Source of the DNA: Maea johnstoni
Taxonomy: Eukaryota; Annelida; Polychaeta; Spionida; Magelonidae
Direction: 5' to 3'
DNA length: 64,000 nt
Assembly (NCBI GenBank): GCA_963942565.1
Contig: OZ012694.1
Span: 20,939,945 to 21,003,944 of the forward strand
Shown here: positions 36,368 through 59,927 of the stretch, piece by piece
Layout: each line of letters begins with the position of its first letter
Numbering within the stretch: the first letter of the stretch is position 1
Position numbers and translations under genes: made by a program
The notes under the pieces: model-generated
Seen by the model: the letters and a program-made list of their open reading frames with translations, nothing else
What the model was told of the DNA's origin: nothing
Databases searched by the model: none

Positions 36368-36716
36368 TAGTGATGTCATTGATTCGATACGCCGTAACAT
36401 GCTCATAGGGCACAATTATTTATAGCGATGTCATTGATATCCCTCTTGGCCATACGCTTGAGTAAAGTACACCATTCCTTCCAATTTCTCTTACACAAGC
36501 AATAGAAAATACTTCAATATTTAGTCAGAGTTTCACTTTGGGTTAGTTTAACAGGGAAATGTCTGGGAAAAGTATACTTTTTATCAATAATCCTACAACA
36601 TTATTGAGGTACACAATATCGATTATTTTAATTCGATACCCAACCTTTCGATTCGATTTAATTGACAAAGTGAAAATAGCGATTTATCGATTTTTCGACT
36701 ATCGATAACATCCCTA
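36368..36716. mobile_element. Degenerate hAT-like MITE 3' of the peptidase gene
   Basis: The ends TAGTGATGTCATTGATTCGA and its degraded complement (ATCGATAACATCCCTA) are flanked by near-matching 8-mers TTAAGAGG and TCAAGATG (6 of 8). Internal ATCGATT words recall the element at 5394. Confidence 0.55.
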
Positions 36717-36862
36717 TCAAGATGACTCTTTAAGAATGTAAAGAATACATTCCCTAACCTGATTTTCAGCCAGTTGGTGGACCGTTTGATTATGTATGGA
36801 CCACATTCCCTACAACTGATTCACTTTCTGGTTGTGAATTTACCAGACCATCAAATGATGTA

Positions 36863-39800
36863 CTAGATACAATTCTCTACACCTGAATCATCAGCATCTG
36901 GTGAATTTACAGGACTATCTAATGGTGTAGAAAGTACTCTGCCTACAACAGATTGATTGTCAGGTTGAGAATCTAGCAGACCATCAAGTGGTGTACTAGA
37001 TACATTCCCTACACCTGAATCATCAGCATCTGGTGAAGTAAGAGGACTATCTAATGGTGTAGAAAGTACACTGCCTACAGCTGATTGATTGTCAGGTTGA
37101 GAATCTAGCAGACCATTAGATGATGTACTAGATACATTCCCTACACCTGAATCATCAGCATCTGGTGAAGTAAGAGGACTATCTAATGGTGTAGAAAGTA
37201 CACTGCCTACAGCTGATTGATTGTCAGGTTGAGAATCTAGCAGACCATTAAATGATGTACTAGATACATTCCCTACACCTGAATCATCAGCATCTGGTGA
37301 AGTAAGAGGGCTATCTAATGGTGTAAAAGATTCACTCCCTACAGCTGATTCACTGTTATATTGCGAGTTTAGCATACTATTAGAAGGTGTATTAAGTACA
37401 TTCTCTGCACCTGAATCATCCCTAGATTGAGAATTTAGAGAACACTTAGATGGTGTGTCGACTAGATAGTGGACAACCTTCTTGTTTGGAAATATATCCT
37501 TCTCAATAGCTGCTATGGCTTCATCTATTCGGTATGAACCCGAATATGCTTTTCCCCCGATAGTCTCCTTCCTCACATGCATTGAAACAAGAAACACATC
37601 AGAATGATACTTGTCGGCCCAACAAATGGTAGCTCCAGAATCGCCTGGCTGCGATTCAGGGTTGAAGCTCACAAGAAACATTGGGGAAGAGACCTCCTTT
37701 TTATCTCTTGAGACCGAGACATATTTCAAGAAAACATTTTGGGATTCACATGCGGAGCCATTCAAGCTGGGGGACGACCCTCGTAACATCACAAAACCCC
37801 TATTGTAGTCCATTAGATCTTTGCCCGTCCCACTGAAGACATCGAACTCTTTTTCTTTTCCGTCATGATTTTTCACCGATTGGTCACGATCGATGACTGA
37901 CTTCAGTGACATGTGTGGGTACTCGTCATCAACTCTAATCACAAGTAAATCATTCCCGCTGTCTGCTCCTGCATTGGAATAAAGTCCAGCATATGCTGTT
38001 CCAAATAACCGTCCATCTTCATTGAAAAATTGTCGTTCTTTATCAATTGGCTTCCTAGATAGTTTTGAGAGGTCATCTCTGTAGCTTAGCCAATTACGGT
38101 TAATTGTAGGGTTTCCATACAGACTGAAGGTATACGGATGAAGAACATGGAAAACAGTGGCTGCGTAAACTGTCTTCGGGTCGTCAGCCAGAGTGAAAAA
38201 GAATGACACCCTTGACATACTCTGGTCTCCCTCATTTCTCTCCCACTTGAAGTCATCCGTATATTCAAGTTCTTCATGTAATATCCGATCCACTTCGATT
38301 GATTTGGTCCTATTTTCATCCATATCATCAGTCCTCTTGAACTCCAGTACATAAGTCCCTTCGCCATTTATCTTGCTTATTCCGTCCACACCATCAGCTT
38401 CCCTGCCACAAAAGAAAATAAGAGACATCCTTTTTTTATCGAAGATATGACTTAACCCTTATGCTGCTGGTTGCTTTTTTACAAAACAACATGATTGAAA
38501 AAAAAACATCTGAAAAATGACTGAAACCATGGTTTTGTGGTACTCATCTAAGAGTACTCAGTGAGTACTCAGTGTGCTTTGGACAAGAGTAGCTTTAGCA
38601 TTGGAATGATTATAGCATATACCAGTCAAATAGTATGATGGAATAACTGCATCTTTAGGATGTTAAGCATGTTAATGAATATGTAGGTGCCATTTTTGGT
38701 GGTACATGACCAACATGAGTCAACGGTCTGATTCATGAATATGGATAGATGAATGAAATAATCAAAAACCGGAGGGATTGTTCTCCTGTTTTAAGAATGA
38801 TGCCTGTGGTTGTGTTCTTTTCAGGTAACAAACACAGTCAAAGTAGTTGGCCAAAAGTAAAATAGAGGAAATGAGGAGAAAATAGGTTTGAAGCACTGGA
38901 CACATGGATAAAAATGTAATTAATGATAATGTAATGATACTATATTTGCATATGGAATATGAATCAGCGACATTTGATTACATCTAACAGATAAGGCTAG
39001 GATGGTAAAAATCAACTCCATATTTCAGAATTTCCCCACCTTGAAAAGTACCAATCCAGGTTCAGGATGGAAAGAAATGACATCTTGGTCACTTTCACTC
39101 TCTCATCCAGGAATCGTTTTGCTTTTTGCCTAATCATCTGACATTTCGTATTGAAGTCCTCAGGAGCCACCCCTTTGTCATCTACCAACACATACAGGTA
39201 CTTGTCATTGATGCCCAAGCCAGCAAATTCATCAGAGCTGCAACACAACAACATAACCAAATTTGAAAATCAAAAATGTAAAATACACATACATTAAGAA
39301 GGGTCAGTAATCCTTATGTTGCTTAGAGTGAACTTGAATTTTTGTTAAAGTACAAAAAGAAGGATCAGTAACTCCTTATATTGTTTTTATTATACCTCTT
39401 GTAGAATTCTAGGCCTCTGATTGTTCAGTTACAGACCCCCTATTCTGAATAGTATGCCTGTGTTTGGGAGGAGGGTACTATTGCCAGGCTCTATTCTCCA
39501 TCAATTGAGCATGGCTAGTGTCCCTGTTCGTCAATAGATGGCGCTTTAGTCCGTTCAAGTCAAATATCTAGGTCAATCTTACTAAATTTGTTTTGTGTGA
39601 AATGTGTGTTTATTAATGATATGAATTTCTATACTAAGGGGAAGCTAGATTATTACAAAAGCATTTCTTTAACTGATTTTCATGCACTTCCCATGATGCT
39701 CAACTCATGAATATTCATGAGATGAGCAGACGACATGTAACAATATGGCCGCCTCTAGATTCAACAATGATATCCCCATTGAATTTATTCAGACAAACCT

Positions 39801-42800
39801 GCACACCAAGAGGACTAAGGAGGGGACCAAATATGCTTGCAACATCTTGAAAGGCTTCTAATGCAGCTAGGGGAGAAATTGGGGGTCAGATAGAGAGCTT
39901 GAGGAAGAGTTAGGAGAACTACTCTGTGACTCTCTGGCAATCCCTAGAAGAGCGACGCAGAGTGGCCAGCCTGATGATGTTCTGTAAGATCCACAACAAC
40001 CTAGTTGCCACAGAGATGCCAGGCTCACCCCTAAGCAGCATGTAAAACCCAAACGGAAGGAAAACTCCCTAGCATACCAGGTACCAGGTTCAACCTAGAA
40101 CTAAGAAGTCAAGGATACGAAGGCAGTGCCTAGCTCCCATTGGCGCTGTGGTTAAGCTCATAGCCGCACCGGCGCATTCTATTTTGGGCGGTGTGACGTC
40201 AGTGATGTCACTATCCGCCATGGCTACATGAAGACCGCGATGTTAAAGGAGGAGGCCTTCTCCGGCCATAACGGACGTTATTTTTCAAGATACCTGGTAA
40301 GCACTTTTGAGGATAGTTGTAATCATTTAACACGATTACAGTAAACGCATAAAGAGTGTTATATTGTATTTGTGAGGCATGAGAGTGTAATGAAATGCGG
40401 TTTTATTGTCCGCACAGACGCTTATGACTGTCAGAGCATGTTTCATTTAAAATGGCTGCCCAGAAAATTCTATCTTCTTCAGTTTTTCCATTCAATTTTC
40501 TCGGTAATTTTACAAGCTAGAGTATTAAGTATTATGTCATTCTAAAGATGAGAATTAATATTATGGAAAAATGTAGTTATGATGAGGCATTTCTTGAATT
40601 AATCTTTAAAAATGTACATGTAGTTGTTTTGTGAAGTTCAGTGCAACTGTACTTGTAACGTATGGACAAGCACAATCCTATTCAACCACTAGTTGCCACG
40701 TCGACCTGAATACTTTGCTAAAATATCCCTAAAAGTCAATTTTAAAATGTATGAAACACAAAAGAAATACTCAATTGCATTTTATTGTTCTATTGTATTG
40801 TAATTTGGACATTTTAGAGCGCCATGGCGTTTAATAAACTCGTACTTGCATTTAGTGCAATTAGTGTCGTGATGACATCCAACCGGACTCCCCTAGGACT
40901 AGTAGGAAGGATGTGGGTGCCAAGGAAATTGCATTTACCCTGATTCACCGAAAATGTGATTCTAGGATTAGGGAAGTGGGGATGCATTGATTGCAGACAG
41001 GATGTGGATATCTAGACAGTACGGTGTCTATTGTCTGTCTTGTTTCACTCGCAAGGAATCACTTCCCCTGCTTCCACCTCTTCTTCTATAGGTAAATAAG
41101 CTTTATTTCAAGTCAGTTATAATTATACATAGTAAACATGAGCAGCGTCTTGTAGATTAAAAAATCTCCCCCCCCCCCCTTTACGTCAGTGTAATTAATT
41201 CCCCAGAAAATAATCTAAATCTTCCCCATAAAATCCTATTTTATTTGCTCATTCTATTGTATAGAATAAGTGCTGGACACTTAAAGTGCTATCCGAAGTA
41301 TATTTATGCCATGTATCTATAACCTCTGACACTGTAACTATTTCTTATTTAAATTGTTTTACCTTGTATTGTACATGTACATTTTTATACCTAAATAAAA
41401 GCAATCGATCAATCAATCATAGAGATCGTTCATAGCGCATGAATGAATGAATGAGAACAGCGCCCGTATTTGTTTACATTGTTAAGTAAGTTAGACCTGC
41501 AAGTTAGACGTGCGCAGGAGCAACTAGTATATTTGCAAGCAAGCTGCGAGCAACCAGTCTCGCTTACATCCGGGACATCGGTTTGAGGCTATCAAGATTC
41601 GGTACACCGGTCGGGTTCCAATCCAGGGTTTGGTCATCTAAGGTTCAACCAAGGATTACCACCGGATGTCATACTTCCCACGCACTGCCAGGCTGTGGAA
41701 CTCACTACCAGACTCCACTGTGGGACGCAAGACGCCAGAAAGCTTCAGGGAAGCCCTGCTAGCAGATCAGCAGGGGATCTGGGAGGTACTCCACTGCTGT
41801 TCCAGTGTCAGGGTTTCGCACCCCTGCCTAGAGTAGCCCAGTTAATTCTTAGAATTATCTTTTATCTGTACAGTTTTTTAACCCTGCGCAAAACCTCTAT
41901 TCCATGTCAGAGCTGTCAGCAAGTTGACGTTGACATGTATTTGGAAGAAGAAGAAGAAGACTTCTATGTAAATGTCAGGAGTAAATTGCAGGTACTTATT
42001 CATCTATGGAATGCATAATATACCCTATATGTAATAAAGTTTTCTTTCTTTCTTAGATGGACAATCGGTATAATAAAACAAATAGAGCACAGTCCCTTGG
42101 GAACAACAAAGAAATAAATTTCAGTGAGAAGCAATAGGACCTATTTCTTTGTAGTTCCCTCGGGACTGCTCTATTTGTTAAAGAGTGAATTTGAATCTTA
42201 GTTTAAGTACATTAAGAAGGATCAGTAACTCCTTATATTGTTTAGAGTAAATTTGAATTTAACTTACAGTAGCATCTGATAGAGTTTTTCAAAACTTTTC
42301 AACAAAATCTACAGCAACGAAATCGATTTAAAGAAAGAAATAACAATACCAATACCAAAACATATTAACATATAACTGGTTAATTTGGCGTGTACTTAAG
42401 TTGGCGTTTAAAAAAAAAAAAAAAAATTCCCTGTATTTATTTTGGCGTCTGCAGCAGTCAGAACAACGCCATCTATATGTAGATATAGGAATCAATGACC
42501 GCCGCCATTTTGCTTTTGGGATCGATCAATAGCTCCATAACTTGGCAAGAGTTTCCCCAATAGTGGACAGGTAAGTATGGGAAGTATAATATGATACCTT
42601 GGTAACTTATTCATAAGTTACCAATGTATCATATTATAATAATTTTGTGGAGTTATTGCATAGGTTTTTCTGTTTCAGCTGCGACCACCAAGGGGTGAAA
42701 TTCACACTATGCTGCCAACCGCAGCTCCCCCCGCAGCCCTAAAAGACACTAAAACTATATTTTTATGCGATCTTTAATTTGGCGTTGATAGGCATTCGCC

Positions 42801-43350
42801 AAAAAACGCCAAATTGACCAGTTATACACGTCAGACAATTTCAAGACCATTTTTGTCCGTAAGACACCAAAGTTGACTTTTTATTTTCTTTTTTTTTTAG
42901 GAATCTGACAGGATTTTTTTTCCAAAGAAAGCTCATAAGACAAGTAACTGAATAGGAGTGGCCTCACACTGAAGTGCAACCATCGATTTATTTTTTTGCA
43001 AAAGACAAACGTACCTGTCCAGAATGGTTTCCAATGCTTCCATCCTTGAATTATTAGTGTAAATCCTGCCTCCAGGTCCCATGCCTTCCTGTTCCCTGAT
43101 GGGAAGGGTACCCTCCACGATATCTGAATGCCCTCCGCTTACTGCTGAGGAATAAGCATTCACTGGCAATACCTGCTCTCTGATGGCAATCTCGTCCTGA
43201 ATCTTCTCAATGAAAACATCACCACTGAATTTGAACCCCACCTTGACTCTTCTGCGAATTAGCTCAATTTGGTCATCAGGTGTATCATTGAAGACATGGA
43301 TCATGAGAGCGCCATTCGCCATCAGACCAAATCCACCAACCCCCACCGCG
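36863..43350 (-). CDS. Trypsin-fold serine peptidase with repeat tail (5' end missing)
   Basis: Exons 43015-43350, 39040-39237 and 36863-38402 join in phase (AG|C, AG|G) into about 690 residues. Exons 1-2 encode two similar short alpha/beta-looking segments, LMIHVFNDTPDDQIELIRRR and YLYVLVDDKG followed by a Lys/Arg-rich helix. The last exon is a chymotrypsin-fold domain: His in ATVFHVL (38147-38149), Asp in SGNDLLVIRV (37949-37951), Ser in QPGDSGATIC (37637-37639), so the triad appears intact. No disulfide-rich secreted-trypsin pattern is visible, which favours a cytosolic or HtrA-like role. The protein ends in 44-residue Ser/Asp/Pro-rich tandem repeats and stops at 36863. The first exon must end in phase 2 and was not found. 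I do not recognise a named family; substrate unknown. Confidence 0.7.
36875..37440 (-). repeat. 132-bp coding tandem repeat in peptidase tail
   Basis: A motif beginning acctgaatcatcagcatc recurs at 36881, 37013, 37145, 37277 and, degenerate, 37409, exactly 132 bp apart. Each unit codes 44 residues built around STPLDSPLTSPDADDSGVGN. Low complexity and many Ser/Thr-Pro sites suggest a disordered, phosphorylatable tail. Near-identity of the middle units suggests recent expansion. Confidence 0.9.
38452..38614 (+). mobile_element. Family A MITE, internally deleted
   Basis: Left TTAACCCTTATGCTGCTGG intact; middle missing and right end degraded. In the last intron of the peptidase gene. Confidence 0.7.
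39890..40096 (+). mobile_element. Non-LTR retrotransposon (LINE) ORF2 C-terminal fragment, left piece
   Basis: A forward reading contains LEERRRVASLMMFCKIHNNL and then ENSLAYQVPGST, the familiar C-terminal region of LINE reverse transcriptase proteins. It has stops and ends at AGGTTCAACC, where another sequence is inserted. Confidence 0.75.
40097..41638. mobile_element. 1.5-kb insertion splitting the LINE
   Basis: It is flanked by AGGTTCAACC at both LINE junctions (about 40086-40095 and 41639-41648), consistent with a 10-bp target duplication. The interior has no long frame. It includes a tail-like TAAATAAAAGCAATCGATCA near 41392 with CAAT repeats. Type unknown. Confidence 0.5.
41639..42055 (+). 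mobile_element. LINE fragment, right piece with 3' tail
   Basis: It resumes after a second AGGTTCAACC and codes YFPRTARLWNSLPDSTVGRK followed by TPESFREALLADQ, then a stop. A 3' UTR follows, ending TAATAAAGTTTTC plus TTTC repeats. The orientation and order match the left piece. Confidence 0.75.
42063..42182. repeat. Palindromic element sharing a leader with 26231
   Basis: GGTATAATAAAACAAATA, then GAGCACAGTCCCTTGGGAAC pairs with GTTCCCTCGGGACTGCTCTA. The palindrome arms differ in sequence from those at 26231 while the leader is the same. Confidence 0.7.
42367..42828. mobile_element. MITE with TAACTGGTTAATTTGGCGT ends
   Basis: Left TAACTGGTTAATTTGGCGT and right ACGCCAAATTGACCAGTTA are inverted copies with one mismatch, in TA-containing flanks. 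It contains the hairpin at 42583-42643. Confidence 0.7.
42583..42643. repeat. Strong hairpin (about 25-bp arms)
   Basis: ATAATATGATACC..TTGGTAACTTA, a four-base loop TTCA, then TAAGTTACCA and GTATCATATTAT. The arms pair almost without mismatch. Confidence 0.8.
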
Positions 43351-43405
43351 CTGAAAATGAAAAACAACAAGAGTGATACCAGCAGCATCAAGGGATAGTT
43401 ATTAA

Positions 43406-43601
43406 CCAATTAATTAATGCTCACAGCTGCAAAAAGCGGCCTGATAATTTTCATGATTTTTTTCAGGCAGAAAAGTATACTACCAACAACTCTCATACAA
43501 ATATTTTGCAAAATCATTCTTAATTCCTGAGTTATTGTCAAAAGTACCATAGATCCAGACAGCAACTTCTTGGTGAACTCTCAAGCGTTAATGGGCTAAT
43601 A
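43406..43601 (+). mobile_element. Family B MITE
   Basis: From TTAATTAATGCTCACAGC to GTTAATGGGCTAA, just upstream of peptidase exon 43015-43350 as transcribed. Confidence 0.65.
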
Positions 43602-43635
43602 ACACCTGGCTTGTAATAAGGATGTGGATATAGAT

Positions 43636-43846
43636 TAGTCCCTGTGCTACTGCTGGCGAATATGGACAATGCAAAATGATGCAAGAAACTTGAAAAATGA
43701 CTGAAACCCTGGCAAATGGGTACTCATCTGAGAGTACTCAGCGAGAGCTATCCAATGAATACCTACATGACAGGATTTAGATGTTTTTCAAAAACATTTG
43801 CTTACTTGTGCTTTAGACGAAAGTAGCCCCAGTATGGGAAGGGTTA
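43636..43846 (+). mobile_element. Family A MITE, diverged ends
   Basis: TTAA is mutated on both sides (GATTAG, GGTTAG); the interior is well kept. Confidence 0.75.
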
Positions 43847-43849
43847 GCT

Positions 43850-44380
43850 ATCTAACCTAGAGCTGCACTCACCAGAATAGAAAAGTTTTTAAGTCAAACA
43901 GCAATTTAACACATTAGCTTATAAGCTGAACAACACTTGTTTCTTTTTTCAAGGAACATTTCAAGAACCAGCAGTTATTTTGGGTTTGGTGAAAGTTTGT
44001 CACACACCCCTCTCTGGCTAAAGGACTGTACCATCTTTAAGGAACTTAATAAATTTGATTAATAGAAATCTGACCTTCCTAAGTATTTCATCAAATCTAA
44101 TAAAATGAAAGGAAGAAATAATTAAAAGGGCAATCCTTTTGCGATCACACAAGTTCACTTGAGTTAATTTCAATTGGCTTTATTCCTGAATCACTCCTGT
44201 TTTAGAGTGGTAAGTACAGCTTAATTCAACCTGTCACGGGAGCAGCAAAAACATAGAAGAGTACCTAAAACAGTATCTTTAAGTGGGTATATGAGGTGTG
44301 CATTAACAATAGGTTCATTTTAACCCTTGCCTGTGATTGCACATGGTGTAATTTTACTCAAAAATAACCTTTTATTATGA
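43850..44380. other. Stretch upstream of the peptidase exons, nothing recognised
   Basis: The missing 5' exon(s) of the peptidase should lie from here upstream. No convincing candidate beyond the CARD-like stretch at 44643-44802. Confidence 0.4.
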
Positions 44381-44384
44381 CATG

Positions 44385-45255
44385 ACATTTGTGACATTTA
44401 TTCAAGCTAAGCGAGAGAGAATCAACCTATGAGGGAGTACCAAGATAGTGTGAAAGGGAACTAATAGTGAGATATTGAGAGACAAGTCTCAAATAGAATC
44501 GCAAAGGGAACCAAGATGCTGGTAATTATATGTGAAATAAGTATTAAGGAGTTGAGTCAAGTTACACAAGTGATCACAAATCAGAAAGTCATGTGTACTA
44601 CTCAGGAGATTACATACAATAATATTGGGTCATCTAACTTGCCTAATTTAAAACGTTCCTGTTGCCTGAAGGCGTTTGTCAATTTTGGCAACAGGGAAAC
44701 TGCTCGGACAGCCCTGATATCTACGAGGACAACCTCAGGCTGGATGTGGATCATATATCTTAACATTACCACACAGTGTGAGCGCTGTATTTGGTATGGC
44801 ATCTTGTTTTTAACTAAAGTATACATTCAAAAATTTACAGATACTTCGCCAGAGAGCTTTATCATAGAAGTCCTTGGCATCATAAACATTCAACCCGATA
44901 TTTAGAAAGAATCATATCATCCAATATTTCATAGGTAGGTTTATTTAAGCACCTCGTGTTGAATGTAAACATTGCACAGACAATGGGCGAATATCAAGGC
45001 ACACATCAAACACATGCACGATTTTCTGATTTTTAATGATGTCATTTGTGTAACATCCCTGGGCTCATGAATATTGATTACACATATAATTATTTACATC
45101 TTGGTTCCCCTTTCGAAATTCTGTCTCTCAATCCCTCAAACATTGCCTCTATTTTTGACACCTTTCCTCTCTATCTCTCACTCTTGGTTCTCTTTCTTGC
45201 AATCTTGGTACTCCCTTTGTACATGTTGGTTCTCCCTTACATATCTTGAATAAAT
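44385..45255. mobile_element. Inverted-repeat element between TNF receptor and peptidase
   Basis: The arm at 44385-44540 (GGGAGTACCAAGAT, AAAGGGAACCAAGATG, ATTATATGTG) returns inverted at 45066-45255 (CACATATAATTA, CATCTTGGTTCCCCTTT, ATCTTGGTACTCCCTTT). The 525-bp centre holds the CARD-like stretch. Confidence 0.65.
44643..44802 (-). CDS. Possible CARD-like exon upstream of peptidase
   Basis: An open stretch starting at ATG 44800-44802 encodes 53 residues, including HCVVMLRYMIHIQPEVVLVD and then KLTNAFRQQERFKL. The hydrophobic spacing resembles helices 1-5 of a CARD domain. It ends at AG|GCAAGT, a good GC-AG type donor in phase 1. That phase does not match the known 43350 acceptor, so another exon would be needed. 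It also lies between two inverted repeat arms (44385-44540 and 45066-45255) and could be transposon sequence or chance. Weak support. Confidence 0.22.
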
Positions 45256-45275
45256 GTGCAGAAGGCATGTCATAC

Positions 45276-45281
45276 TTTATT
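45276..45281 (-). terminator. TNF receptor poly(A) signal
   Basis: AATAAA on the minus strand lies 10 bases past the TAA stop (45292-45294). It supports the receptor ending here rather than splicing on into the peptidase exons. Confidence 0.5.
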
Positions 45282-45291
45282 GATTAGGGAC

Positions 45292-57295
<12,004 letters not shown>

Positions 57296-57410
57296 CTGAA
57301 ACACACACATATATAAAACATCAGTGGATTTTGAGATGGTAAAACATATGCATTGGTAAATTGTTAGGCTTAACACCGTACAATCAAAAAGGTATTTACA
57401 TTTTTAAACC

Positions 57411-57680
57411 ACTTAACCCATTTATAGTACTTACAAGCAGTGGCCTGAGAATTATGGCCAATTTGTTTGAAGGAAAAGCATCCATCAGAAAATGTCTAAA
57501 GGAGAGACTGTAAGCTTACCTAGACCAACAACTCTCCTCCAAACCTATTTGCTTTATTCTGAAGTCATTTCCTTCTAAAATGTCATTTAATTAAATGAAC
57601 AATTCAATTTATACAGGAGACACTTTTCAAGGGCACAATGAGCATGACTGGTTTGATAATAAGGGCAGTTTGCGTGAAGG
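57411..57680 (+). mobile_element. Family B-like MITE, diverged
   Basis: Starts TTAACCCATTTATAGTACTT; the interior retains GGAGAGACTG/CAACTCTCCTCC inverted words. The right end is unclear. Confidence 0.45.
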
Positions 57681-58029
57681 TCAAAGGGTGAAAGGGCCCT
57701 GTCTATAGACTGAAATCAAATTTAGCAATGGGATTCAAATGTTTTGGTGGTAAATATAGAAGTAACCTTTTGATGACATGTTGTGGGATAATATATTTTT
57801 AGTTGAAAAAAAATGCTTGCTTGATGGAAAGCTGAAGCTGTAAATTCTATACAGGACCGCCTGTCAGTGTTAGTTGTAGTGGAGACTACAACCATACTGG
57901 CCATACAAATACACACAAATTTTTATAAAAGTAACATCCCATTCATTCTTTTCAAGTATGAAATTGAGAAAAGAATGATTTGATCATTTCCTGCATCTTT
58001 TTAGGTGAGAAAGACAAGTTGACTTAAAA

Positions 58030-58345
58030 TTGACTGCAGGGGCTTAGCCACCGATGCATCCAGCGTGTCATTTAGAAACCCAGAACACTGTTTTTTGACA
58101 GTTTGGACACCCAAAAGTTTAGGTCAGGATTAGCTGATGATTACAATTGTAGAAGACAGTGCATGTAGTGTCACTCCTACAATACTAACAAAGCAGTTAC
58201 TGGCCTTAAAAAGCAAAATCTGTAGATATATATGGTTTATTTCATTAGTAGTGTGAACTTTGTACCAGACTTAGGACACCCAAGTCTATGATACCTCCGT
58301 TTGGTCACCCTGTTTCCAAAGCCTCGCTAAGACCATGATTGACTG
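58030..58345. mobile_element. Family C MITE, diverged, upstream of TNF receptor exons
   Basis: Starts GGCTTAGCCACCGATGCATC and ends GCCTCGCTAAGACCATG. Confidence 0.55.
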
Positions 58346-59454
58346 TGCCTCAACTTCGATGCATGATCTCCCCTATTTCTACATAATCAGCTGGTAATTA
58401 AATTGAAAAAACAACAACACATACAGCATTCAAGGAATTATTACATGAATATCGCATACATGTATCATAAATGTGGATATATTAACTATGAAAAGATTGA
58501 AAATCATTTTTTAGGGAGGGCCCAATAAGTCATCAGCCTTTATGGTTATTGGTGATTTTGGAAAATGGCTATTTCAGATGGGTCCTTGTGACCGAGATTT
58601 GTTGTGCACCCATATTTCCTGTTCTCCTTCGCCTTGTCCATTTTCAATTCTCCTAGCTATCTTTCTGTTTTCTGTTGTCCTATTTTCTTTACCCCTTCTC
58701 CTTCCATTCTAGACCCCATTTGCGTTGGCCCCTTACCCCTCTCCCATAAGATGTTCGTTTATCAAACCACTATCCTCATAACCTTATCCTGTACATCCTA
58801 CTTTTTAAGTTTTCATTTTCTAGTTTCCTGTTTGTTGTCTTTTCTCGTTTCCTAACTTCTACAAAAGACCCTAATACCCTTCGTTAGCCGGGGCCGACTC
58901 TAATACTCATTTTATATATATTGACACTATTTGGTATTAGAGTCGGGGGACCTCCGTATACCTTCCCATGTTAGAAATAGATGTCCAGCATTCTCAAATT
59001 ACTCTGATCTCTCAGTGTCAAATTTACGTCATACCTGACTGCACTAGGATGACCAGTGTTAGCGAACAAAGCGTGCTGCTAAGTTAATTTTTTGATAACC
59101 TTACTTATAACAGAGAGGATAGTTCAAAGATATATTGACATTTCTTGTTTACCACTCGTTGACCACCATCTTGAGATATCCACGTGATGTTAAAGGGAGC
59201 GGTCAGCAAGTGCCGCCTGTGCTGATTTGAATCGGCACACGTTTGACAGCTCTTTCACAATAAAAATTGTCTGCTGGGCGTGTCCCTAATTAGGAATCAA
59301 ACACCTATTCAAAGATCTTGCGATAGTTCAATCCAAGATGGCAACTCGCATGTTAAAAATGTTTATCAACAATTAAATGTGTACATTTTTCAATGATCGA
59401 ATACAGTTTTGGCAAAATCTGAAGAAGTGTCAGTGCCTCAGTCTCAAGTTGACT

Positions 59455-59600
59455 CAAGAAATAACTTAAATATAAAACACTGAAATAGTAAGGTTCTCTA
59501 GGCAGGGGTGCGACACCCTGACACTGGTACTGGTAGTGGCACAGTGGTTGCATCTTGGATTGTGTTGGTCTTCTAAGGTATGGTCTTCTAAGGTTGCATC
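59455..59600 (-). mobile_element. LINE 3'-tail fragment, minus strand
   Basis: On the minus strand it shares CAGTGTCAGGGTGTCGCACC and CCTGCCTAGAG with the LINE tail at 41810-41840. Confidence 0.55.
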
Positions 59601-59778
59601 AATACTCCCTGAGTAACTCAGTGATTTTCAGACTTACCCATATTGACATCCATATGGAAAGTGTCGTAAATGATAGCATTATGGTTATCAGGCCTTTGTC
59701 ATAATTACAAAATTGAAATTCACGTCATTTGTTCCCTCTCGCGTCTCAGCAGATACAACTTCGAGGCCGCTGAAGCAA

Positions 59779-59803
59779 GGGGATTCCCCGGCTAATGACG
59801 TCA
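59779..59803. promoter_or_regulatory. Kappa-B-type site plus CRE upstream of AhpD/CMD gene
   Basis: GGGGATTCCCC at 59779-59789 is a perfect palindromic Rel/NF-kB consensus, and TGACGTCA at 59796-59803 is a full CRE. They lie 125-150 bp before the proposed start codon and in the gap shared with the divergent TNF receptor gene. Function is inferred from motif only. Confidence 0.45.
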
Positions 59804-59927
59804 TGTATTCGAAACAGAGGCTTGCGGACTTTAGACTGGTGGCGGTCCCTCTACCTTCAATCTCTCTTCATTTAGACTGGCGGTCTGAAGGTGATAGTTG
59901 TGACTGAAAACTTGAACTAGTGGTGTG

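Larger units (their letters stand above)
57300..59450. other. Region that should hold the TNF receptor start
   Basis: It holds MITE remnants (57411-57680, 58030-58345, 58510-58580). No signal-peptide exon ending in phase 0 was identified on the minus strand. Confidence 0.4.

Noticed and set aside
41695-42018. Plus-strand 107-aa open frame as a gene
   Set aside because: It runs through LINE C-terminal and 3' tail sequence in the wrong frame.
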